Shown: piece by piece, positions 1 to 4,571 of the stretch
How the letters are laid out: each line of letters starts with the position of its first letter
How positions within the stretch are numbered: position 1 is the stretch's first letter
NCBI GenBank assembly: GCA_001778355.1
Contig: MFGS01000010.1
Location: forward strand, 9,177 to 14,352
Direction: 5' to 3'
Source: Candidatus Firestonebacteria bacterium RIFOXYA2_FULL_40_8
Lineage (GTDB): Bacteria; Oederibacteriota; D2-FULL-39-29
DNA length: 5,176 nucleotides
The notes under the pieces: generated by a model
Databases searched by the model: none
The model's input: only the letters and a program-made list of their open reading frames with translations
What the model was told of the DNA's origin: nothing
Made by a program: the position numbers and the translations under genes

Positions 1-1700
1 CCCAGCACTTCAACATTCTTATCGCCTTTCTTTGCCAGGCACTCCATAAACTCCGCAGCTCTTAAACCCGCCTCTTCTTCCGTCTTCCCGGATACGACTA
101 TCTCTCCCAGCCGGTAAAACGGAGGATATTTCAGCGCTTCACGCATATTGAGTTCTTCATCCTTAAACTTCTCAACTTCATTTTTTTGTAACGCTTCCGC
201 AATCCTGTTCTCTTTTTTCATTGTCTGAACCAGAACATGTACGTCAGGTCTTGCCGCATCCAGAAGAGAAAGCACCAGTTCCAGCGCTTTCTCCGTGGAA
301 TCAAACGCAGGCAGGTTCACCACATAATCAAAGCCAAGAAGTCCTACCACGCCTTTCTTCATTTCCCTGATATAAGGTAAAGCCAGAGGCGTCCCCACTA
401 TTAGCTCGGTTTTCCCGTCTATAAATCTTTTAAACGCCGCTTTCTTTTCAGAACCCTTAGTAAGAAGTTCCGAATCCACCCGCTCCATCGGCACGTATTT
501 TAAGGTCTTTTTTATTTCCTGCGCGGCTTTTTCAACACCGAGCCCTGCCGCATACAGTAAAACACCTTTGCAGGCCGGGCAATTATCCGGAACTTTAATT
601 TTCTTCCCGCAATAACGGCACCTGAGTGTATTATCTTCTTTATGAATTGCCATTCCCACGCCGCATTTTTCGCACTTTACCGTTTCTCCGCACTCATTGC
701 ACCTGAGAGACGTGGAAAAACCTTTCCGGGTGGCAATCAACACACCCCTGCCGCCGTTCTTCAACGCTTCTTTAAAAGCATTATCGAGTTTGAAAGATAT
801 AACTTTGTTTTTATCATAAAAATCGACAATTTGCAGGCGTGAATAATCAGGGGCTTTCTTCAATAACAACGGATAATTATGCCGGGCAGAAAGCGAAAGT
901 GAGTATGAGCCCAGAAGGACTTTCAACCCCTCAAGTTTGCCTCTTTGCAATACGGCAGAAACCGTAGAAAATCTCGGAGTTTCATCACTTTCATACGCCG
1001 AATTGTTCTCCTCCTCCACTATGATGGAGGAAAGTCCGTTTATGGGAAGAAATGCCGCTTGTCTGGTCGCGACAATAACCTTAGGCGAAGGAGATAGCAT
1101 ACCTTTAAGCGCTTCAAAAGCAGCCCCGTGGCTCAGTCTTGAGCTAAAACGGATAACGGTCGTCTTGCAACGCTCTTCAATCTGTTTTGCGAAGGTTTCA
1201 ATGAACGCAACTTCCGGAACCAGAAGTAAAACGGTTTCTTTCTCTTCAAGGCAATTTTCAATTTCTTTTAAATAAAAATCCGTTCTTTCGGCAAGAGGGG
1301 CTTCTACTCCGGCAGCTTCATATTTTCCGTTACGGACAGCAAACGTTCCTTCCGGCTGCCACTCTTTCTTCCTGGTCGGAAAATATTTTAATTTTTCCGG
1401 ATACATTGCGTGGAGAGTAAGACCGAGAGAAGCAGAATATTCTTTTGAAATCCAGGAAGCAAGAGAAGATAACGGCTGGGTAATGACAGGAAAGGGATCA
1501 AAAAGCCCGGTGATCTCTTTCAAACCTTTTATCGAACTTTCTTTCGGGAAAGATACGACAAAACCGACTGTTTTACGAAAACCTAAGGGAATAAGTACTC
1601 TTTGAAATAGGGTAAGTTTTTCTACCAGTGCTTCCGGAACTATATAATGAAAAGTTTTCCCCGAAGGGGCATTAATTGCTACTTCCGCATAGACGGTCAT
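1..1700 (-). CDS. priA: PriA-like primosomal protein N', helicase motifs degenerate (3' end beyond window)
   Basis: Replication-restart protein that in other bacteria binds stalled forks and loads the replicative helicase. 566 residues are visible from ATG 1700 with no stop; roughly another 100 C-terminal residues should lie outside the window. Residues 1-105 match the PriA 3'-DNA-binding domain (APSGKTFHYIVPE near 11-23, IPLGFRKTVGFVV near 37-49). Eight zinc cysteines are present at 334, 337, 343, 346, 361, 364, 374 and 377, and the PriA C-terminal signature ALKYPPFYRLGE is at 522-533. The ATPase core is degraded: the Walker A position reads LAERTDFYL (136-144), DEEH reads EEEN (229-232), GSATPS reads GSYSLS (264-269), motif V reads GTPLALPY (436-443), and the AGRAGR arginines are missing near 478-484. 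The winged helix seems deleted. The start overlaps the glycosylase gene by 29 bases and has a good AAGGA site. Family identity is sure; loss of ATPase activity is inferred from the missing motifs. Confidence 0.93.
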   Translation of the reverse strand, partial: MTVYAEVAINAPSGKTFHYIVPEALVEKLTLFQRVLIPLGFRKTVGFVVSFPKESSIKGLKEITGLFDPFPVITQPLSSLASWISKEYSASLGLTLHAMYPEKLKYFPTRKKEWQPEGTFAVRNGKYEAAGVEAPLAERTDFYLKEIENCLEEKETVLLLVPEVAFIETFAKQIEERCKTTVIRFSSRLSHGAAFEALKGMLSPSPKVIVATRQAAFLPINGLSSIIVEEENNSAYESDETPRFSTVSAVLQRGKLEGLKVLLGSYSLSLSARHNYPLLLKKAPDYSRLQIVDFYDKNKVISFKLDNAFKEALKNGGRGVLIATRKGFSTSLRCNECGETVKCEKCGVGMAIHKEDNTLRCRYCGKKIKVPDNCPACKGVLLYAAGLGVEKAAQEIKKTLKYVPMERVDSELLTKGSEKKAAFKRFIDGKTELIVGTPLALPYIREMKKGVVGLLGFDYVVNLPAFDSTEKALELVLSLLDAARPDVHVLVQTMKKENRIAEALQKNEVEKFKDEELNMREALKYPPFYRLGEIVVSGKTEEEAGLRAAEFMECLAKKGDKNVEVL

Positions 1701-2454
1701 ATTCTTTCCTTAGGAATTTTACATCTTTCCATACGTCCACTTTATAAGCAGGATTCCTAAGACAGGCCGACGGGTGAAAGGTCGCAACCACTTCTATTCC
1801 GTTCCAATCGAGCGCCCTGCCGCGAAGCTTTGTAATTCCTTCTTTGGTGTTAAGTAAGGTCTGGGTGGAAGGATTCCCCAGCGTACAGATGATTTTTGGT
1901 TTAATTATTTCCAGTTGTTTGTAAAGATACGGGATGCAAACTTCCACTTCTTCCGGTTCCGGCGCTCTGTTGTTCGGCGGCCGGCATTTCAGGATATTGA
2001 TTATAAATACGTCTTCCCGTTTAAAACCTATGGACTCTATTATTTTGGTAAGGAGCTGACCGGAACGCCCCACAAACGGCCTTCCCTGTTCGTCTTCATC
2101 CGCGCCGGGTGCTTCTCCGATAAATACCAGCTTGGCGCCGGGATTACCTTCCCCGAAAACGAAATTAGTACGGGTCTTTCCGAGGGAACATTTTTGACAG
2201 TTCTTTATCTCTTCTTTATAAGCTTGAAGGGCTTTTTCGTTGTCTTTGCCTTCTTTAGAAATAACAACGGGGCAGACAACCGCTACCCCGCTTTTGATTT
2301 TCCTTGTAGGCACAATTACCGTTCCCTTGGTTTTAGTCTTTAAATCTTCCTTAAAGTAAATAAACCCGTCTTCCAGAGACTGCTTGGCCTCCGCCTGAAG
2401 TGCTTTTATCACTTCAGAAAAGCTGTTACTTGGATTTCTTTTTTGATTCAACAT
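1672..2454 (-). CDS. Family 4 (Fe-S) uracil-DNA glycosylase
   Basis: Removes uracil from DNA, starting base-excision repair. Of 260 residues, about 78-256 are the catalytic domain. Motif A is GEAPGADEDEQGRPFVG (113-129), typical of family 4; the second active-site motif is HPSACLR (227-233). Four cysteines at 86, 89 (NCQKC), 157 (LKCRPPNNR) and 173 should bind a 4Fe-4S cluster. Residues 1-77 are a lysine-rich N-terminal extension seen in some members of this family (also annotated as SPO1 DNA polymerase-related). The ATG at 2454 overlaps rpoZ by 29 bases and has only a weak ribosome site; a GTG at 2412 would remove the overlap but also lacks a good site, so the start is uncertain. The end overlaps priA by 29 bases. 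It occupies the position where coaBC is often found between rpoZ and priA. Function is confident from the motifs; the extension's role is unknown. Confidence 0.93.
   Translation of the reverse strand: MLNQKRNPSNSFSEVIKALQAEAKQSLEDGFIYFKEDLKTKTKGTVIVPTRKIKSGVAVVCPVVISKEGKDNEKALQAYKEEIKNCQKCSLGKTRTNFVFGEGNPGAKLVFIGEAPGADEDEQGRPFVGRSGQLLTKIIESIGFKREDVFIINILKCRPPNNRAPEPEEVEVCIPYLYKQLEIIKPKIICTLGNPSTQTLLNTKEGITKLRGRALDWNGIEVVATFHPSACLRNPAYKVDVWKDVKFLRKEYDRLCGSSN
1707..1711 (-). promoter_or_regulatory. Ribosome binding site of priA
   Basis: AAGGA on the minus strand lies six bases before ATG 1700, inside the end of the glycosylase gene. It fixes the priA start within the overlap and suggests independent or coupled re-initiation. 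Confidence 0.7.
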
Positions 2455-2629
2455 ACTTGACTTTATTGTTCAGTACTTCTTCAAGTGCCTGCATCGCGAC
2501 TTTCGCATAGGACTTCTTATCGTCATTTTCCTTTTCATTTATTACCCGGGCCCGAAGCGCAGAAACCACCGAGATCCTGAACTTATTTGTTTCCTTATCA
2601 AGCAATTTCTCCAGATAAAATGTACTCAT
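2426..2629 (-). CDS. rpoZ: DNA-directed RNA polymerase omega subunit
   Basis: Small RNA polymerase subunit that clamps the beta' C-terminus and helps assembly. It has 67 residues, at the short end for the family. The conserved core is NKFRISVVSALRAR (15-28), matching the family pattern NRFxLVxxAxxRAR, followed by SYAKVAMQALEEVLNNKV (40-57), matching the second helix that usually reads VxxALxEIxxGKV. The tail is lysine-rich (KKKSK). The residues between the helices (32-39, KENDDKK region) are charged and likely a loop. The ATG at 2629 has a strong GGAGG site. The gene follows gmk, its usual neighbour, but after a 185-base spacer rather than directly, and its end overlaps the glycosylase gene. 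The identity rests on the core motif plus position downstream of gmk. Confidence 0.88.
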   Translation of the reverse strand: MSTFYLEKLLDKETNKFRISVVSALRARVINEKENDDKKSYAKVAMQALEEVLNNKVKYVESKKKSK

Positions 2630-2634
2630 GCAAA

Positions 2635-2639
2635 CCTCC
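2635..2639 (-). promoter_or_regulatory. Ribosome binding site of rpoZ
   Basis: GGAGG on the minus strand, five bases before ATG 2629. It is the best Shine-Dalgarno match in the window and fixes the rpoZ start. Confidence 0.8.
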
Positions 2640-2648
2640 GATAAAAGA

Positions 2649-2676
2649 TAATTTCTGATAACTAATAACTGATTAC
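2649..2676. repeat. Heptanucleotide tandem array A (TRATAAC-type, about 4 units)
   Basis: Read on the plus strand at period 7: TAATTTC, TGATAAC, TAATAAC, TGATTAC. The last three units differ at one or two positions; the first is weaker. The array sits 20 bases upstream of the rpoZ start, in its likely 5' leader. It resembles the short tandemly repeated heptamers known from cyanobacterial spacers in form, with no homology implied. Confidence 0.6.
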
Positions 2677-2703
2677 TAAAAATATATAATTTTTCTTAAA
2701 TAC

Positions 2704-2723
2704 GGCGGGCGCTTTATCCCGCC
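2704..2723. other. GC-rich hairpin in the gmk–rpoZ spacer
   Basis: A perfect 6-bp stem GGCGGG/CCCGCC encloses an 8-base loop (CGCTTTAT) in an otherwise AT-rich spacer. There is no T-run after it on the minus strand (GTATTTAAG follows), so it is not a standard intrinsic terminator. It could be an attenuating or RNA-protecting structure in the rpoZ leader. Confidence 0.5.
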
Positions 2724-2730
2724 TTCATTA

Positions 2731-2758
2731 AATTGTCAATTGTCATTCGTCAATTGTA
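2731..2758. repeat. Heptanucleotide tandem array B (AATTGTC, 4 units)
   Basis: Read on the plus strand at period 7: AATTGTC, AATTGTC, ATTCGTC, AATTGTA, with AATTCTT continuing the phase to 2765. The first two units are identical. It is located between the two hairpins of the gmk–rpoZ spacer and has a unit sequence unrelated to array A. Confidence 0.7.
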
Positions 2759-2770
2759 AATTCTTGTTTT

Positions 2771-2800
2771 GAAGGGTTATTATACCAGATAAAGCCCTTC
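2771..2800. other. Hairpin 15 bases after the gmk stop
   Basis: GAAGGG (2771-2776) pairs with CCCTTC (2795-2800), and inner TTAT (2777-2780) pairs with ATAA (2789-2792) across a 2-base bulge. On the minus strand it begins just past the gmk stop and is followed by AAAACAAG, without a T-run. It may be a weak terminator or an mRNA 3'-end stabiliser for yicC-gmk. Its loop carries the candidate rpoZ -10 element. Confidence 0.45.
2779..2787 (-). promoter_or_regulatory. Possible extended -10 promoter for rpoZ-udg-priA
   Basis: The minus strand reads TGGTATAAT: a perfect TATAAT (2784-2779) with TG one base upstream, the extended -10 form. The -35 position (about 2807-2802, TAGAAG) is poor, which extended -10 promoters tolerate. 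Transcription would begin near 2772 and give a leader of about 140 bases containing both heptamer arrays. Sigma specificity in this organism is unknown. Confidence 0.4.
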
Positions 2801-2814
2801 CCTTCTACCTTATT

Positions 2815-3432
2815 TTAGCTGCAGACACGATGTCTTTCGGCAAGTATTATGCTTTCTATGGTCTTTACCGTCTCTTCCAGCCTGTCATTTACCACCAGAT
2901 AATCATATTTTTTTAGATATTTCAGTTCTTTCACAGCGCTATTCAGGCGCACTTTTATCTGAGCTGCTGTTTCGGTGCCTCTTTTCTCCAAACGCTTTTT
3001 CATTATTTCAAGAGAGGGAGGAAGTAAAAATATCAGCACCGAATTTTCAAATTTTTTTCTTATAGTGGCCCCGCCTTTAACATCTATCGTCAGTATTATC
3101 GCCTTGTCCTTAGACACCTCTTGTTCTACATATTTTTTCGGCGTACCGTAATAGCTCTCGTGAACCTGTTCCCACTCTAAGAAATAATTTTTTTTAATTA
3201 ATTCCGGAAACTTCCTGCCGACAAAGAAATAATCATTCCCCTCTCTCTCCCCTTTTCTCGGAACCCGGGAGGTTGCAGATATAGAATTTACGATCAACCC
3301 CTTACCCCGCCTTACCAGTTCTTTGCAAACCGTAGTTTTACCAACGGCGGTGGGGGACGAGATTACGACTAATAAACCCGTTGCCTTGAAGGAATTTTTT
3401 ATAACAGAATTAAAAACTTTGCTATTCAACAT
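2815..3432 (-). CDS. gmk: Guanylate kinase
   Basis: Phosphorylates GMP to GDP with ATP, a cytoplasmic step of guanine nucleotide supply. 205 residues from ATG 3432, the family's normal length. The P-loop is SSPTAVGKT (25-33); the usual glycine after Ser/Thr is alanine (A29), a mild deviation, but G31, K32 and T33 are kept. The GMP-binding region follows: SATSRVPRKGE (52-62), YFFV (68-71), FLEWEQV..SYYGT (84-97) and DVKGG (117-121). The lid region LPPSLEIMKKRLEKRG is at 137-152, and the end of the fold is YDYLVVND (176-183). An upstream ATG at 3486 is open in frame but would place the start deep inside yicC and add 18 unconserved residues, so 3432 is chosen; it overlaps the yicC stop by 11 bases and has GGGAG ten bases upstream. 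Co-transcription with yicC is nearly certain. Confidence 0.95.
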   Translation of the reverse strand: MLNSKVFNSVIKNSFKATGLLVVISSPTAVGKTTVCKELVRRGKGLIVNSISATSRVPRKGEREGNDYFFVGRKFPELIKKNYFLEWEQVHESYYGTPKKYVEQEVSKDKAIILTIDVKGGATIRKKFENSVLIFLLPPSLEIMKKRLEKRGTETAAQIKVRLNSAVKELKYLKKYDYLVVNDRLEETVKTIESIILAERHRVCS

Positions 3433-4285
3433 TTTGGACCTGCTCCCTGATCTTTTCCAGCTCTTCTTTAAAAGCAACGACCGCATGCGAAACCGTACTA
3501 TTACTGCATTTACTCCCTATGGTATTTATCTCTCTTAAGAACTCCTGTACAAGAAAATCAAGTTTGCGGCCTTTGGTGCCGTTCGAATCAATTATATGAT
3601 AGAACTCGTTAATATGGCTTCTGAGCCTGGTTATCTCCTCTGTAATATCACTTTTTTCGACCATCAGCGAAACTTCGGTATAGACCCTGCCCTGATCCAT
3701 TTTTACGTCTTTATAATTATTTTTTACTTTCTCCTCGATACGTTTTTTATTGTCGCCTTTGGATTTATGGTTAGTCTTCTCAATACCTTCAAGAAGTTTT
3801 TTCAGTGTACTGATCCTGGTGATAAAATCTTTTTTTATCCTGCCGCCCTCGCGTTCTCTGGATTTAACGAAGATGGAAAGGGCATTTTCGAGGGCTTCTT
3901 TTATCTGTTCCCACCCCGCCTGTTTTTCTTCGTAAACCCGGAATATATCGGGCAAGCGGATTATATCTGCAATAGTAATCTCACCCTTAATATGCAGGTT
4001 CTTTTTCAAATCATTTACCGACCGCATATATTCCTTTGCCAGGTGATGATTAATAGCCACCCTCTGATTCTTGTACCCCTCGAGGACAAACACCGCCAAA
4101 TCCACGCGCCCCCGGTCTATCTCCTTCTTTAACACTTCCTTTATCCTCTCCTGAAATTGAAAAAGCTGAGAGGACATCCTGTAATTAACGTCAAAATATT
4201 TATGATTTACGGAACTTATCTCCACGGCATATTTAATACTACCGCCCTCGTTCTTCCCCCTGCCAAAACCGGTCATGCTATTCAT
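3422..4285 (-). CDS. yicC: YicC/YloC-family endoribonuclease
   Basis: Member of the YicC/YloC family, reported as endoribonucleases acting in RNA turnover (E. coli YicC, Bacillus YloC). 287 residues, the family's usual length. It begins with the diagnostic MTGFGR (4-9), then SVNHKYFDVNYRM (25-37) of the N-terminal YicC domain (about 1-155). The middle (about 155-215) is charged and helical. The C-terminal DUF1732 domain holds EITRLRSHINEF (217-228) and GRKLDFLVQEFLREINTIGSK (239-259), and ends in REQVQNVE, close to the E. coli ending. The ATG at 4285 has GGGAG seven bases upstream. It is the first gene after the repeat-rich spacer with a plausible promoter, and its stop overlaps the gmk start. 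The remA (DUF370) gene found between yicC and gmk in many bacteria is absent here. Confidence 0.95.
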   Translation of the reverse strand: MNSMTGFGRGKNEGGSIKYAVEISSVNHKYFDVNYRMSSQLFQFQERIKEVLKKEIDRGRVDLAVFVLEGYKNQRVAINHHLAKEYMRSVNDLKKNLHIKGEITIADIIRLPDIFRVYEEKQAGWEQIKEALENALSIFVKSREREGGRIKKDFITRISTLKKLLEGIEKTNHKSKGDNKKRIEEKVKNNYKDVKMDQGRVYTEVSLMVEKSDITEEITRLRSHINEFYHIIDSNGTKGRKLDFLVQEFLREINTIGSKCSNSTVSHAVVAFKEELEKIREQVQNVE

Positions 4286-4292
4286 TTTGATT

Positions 4293-4297
4293 CTCCC
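4293..4297 (-). promoter_or_regulatory. Ribosome binding site of yicC
   Basis: GGGAG on the minus strand, seven bases before ATG 4285, supporting this start directly ahead of the MTGFGR signature. Confidence 0.7.
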
Positions 4298-4363
4298 AAG
4301 TAGATCCAGCTATTGCAACGTTCCCGGATTTTACTGATACAACTACTAGACAATCGTCTAAAA

Positions 4364-4399
4364 GTCCATAAGGTCCATAAAGTCTATAACGTCTTACAT
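4364..4399. repeat. 9-base tandem array C (GTCCATAAR, 4 units)
   Basis: Read on the plus strand at period 9: GTCCATAAG, GTCCATAAA, GTCTATAAC, GTCTTACAT. The first three share GTCYATAA and the last keeps GTC and decays. An 8-base GTCTAAAA at 4356-4363 may be a further degenerate unit. It lies in the likely 5' leader of yicC, just downstream of the predicted start point. Confidence 0.65.
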
Positions 4400-4405
4400 T
4401 AATGT
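4396..4405. promoter_or_regulatory. 10-bp palindrome at the predicted yicC start point
   Basis: ACATTAATGT is a perfect palindrome beginning six bases downstream of the candidate -10 box, about where transcription would start. This is a position where a dimeric repressor could bind. AT-rich palindromes of this length also occur by chance, so the operator role is speculative. Confidence 0.25.
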
Positions 4406-4411
4406 GGTATT

Positions 4412-4439
4412 ATTATATTTAACAATTCATTAGCGTAAA
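4412..4439 (-). promoter_or_regulatory. Candidate sigma-70-type promoter of yicC-gmk
   Basis: On the minus strand a perfect TATAAT (4417-4412) is preceded, after 16 bases, by TTTACG (4439-4434), matching TTGACA at four of six positions. It faces yicC and predicts a leader of about 120 bases that includes the 9-base array. No better candidate is visible in this spacer. Confidence 0.5.
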
Positions 4440-4441
4440 AC

Positions 4442-4469
4442 TTTGTACTTTGTACATCGTACTTCGTAC
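4442..4469. repeat. Heptanucleotide tandem array D (TTYGTAC, 4 units)
   Basis: Read on the plus strand at period 7: TTTGTAC, TTTGTAC, ATCGTAC, TTCGTAC, with TTT continuing the phase. Every unit ends in GTAC, itself a palindrome. It lies just upstream of the candidate yicC promoter. Confidence 0.75.
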
Positions 4470-4479
4470 TTTCTTTTGC

Positions 4480-4503
4480 TAAGCCTCCAACCATCCAAGC
4501 ATC
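4480..4503. repeat. 8-base tandem array E (3 units)
   Basis: On the minus strand at period 8: GATGCTTG (4503-4496), GATGGTTG (4495-4488), GAGGCTTA (4487-4480). The first two differ at one position; the third is more diverged. It is the weakest of the arrays, but falls in the same spacer ten bases from array D. Confidence 0.45.
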
Positions 4504-4514
4504 TCTTCCAAAGA

Positions 4515-4535
4515 TCCGCCTACATAATTGGCGGA
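4515..4535. terminator. Hairpin downstream of the coiled-coil gene, possible terminator
   Basis: A 6-bp stem TCCGCC/GGCGGA with a 9-base loop lies 18 bases past the stop of the coiled-coil gene. On the minus strand it is followed by TCTTTGG, not a real T-run, so intrinsic termination is uncertain. Its position favours a 3'-end role. Confidence 0.4.
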
Positions 4536-4544
4536 CAAGCATCA

Positions 4545-4571
4545 GTTGTCGGCTATTTCACTATCGACAAC
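4545..4571. other. Hairpin spanning the stop codon of the coiled-coil gene
   Basis: GTTGTCG (4545-4551) pairs perfectly with CGACAAC (4565-4571) around a 13-base loop. The TAG stop (4555-4553 on the minus strand) lies in the loop. With the hairpin at 4515-4535 it forms a tandem structure at the transcript's 3' end. Confidence 0.4.

Noticed and set aside
937..1275. Plus-strand open frames at 642-842 and 937-1275
   Set aside because: Both are antisense to priA and have no family resemblance.
1..1700. priA as a decaying pseudogene
   Set aside because: There are no stops or frameshifts over 566 codons, the zinc cysteines and end domains are conserved, and it has a good ribosome site. Motif loss without frame decay fits a changed function better.
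1915..2343. 142-codon open frame on the plus strand
   Set aside because: Antisense to the uracil-DNA glycosylase catalytic domain, with no recognisable motif.
2681..2686. TATATT as a second -10 box before rpoZ
   Set aside because: It sits in a run of A/T where such hexamers are expected by chance. The -35 position falls on the GC-rich hairpin and does not match.
3433..3486. Longer guanylate kinase start at ATG 3486
   Set aside because: It would extend the overlap with yicC to 65 bases and add 18 residues (MRSLLLKKSWKRSGSRSK) that are simply the second frame of the conserved yicC C-terminus. The ATG at 3432 gives normal length.
3596..4132. 178-codon open frame on the plus strand
   Set aside because: It lies fully antisense to yicC, whose protein motifs are clear. 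The translation is rich in Phe/Tyr/Ile as expected from the complement of a Lys/Glu-rich gene, and matches no family I know.
4356..4503. Small CRISPR array
   Set aside because: Units are 7-9 bases, directly abutting and without unique spacers, so these are simple tandem repeats. No cas gene is in view.
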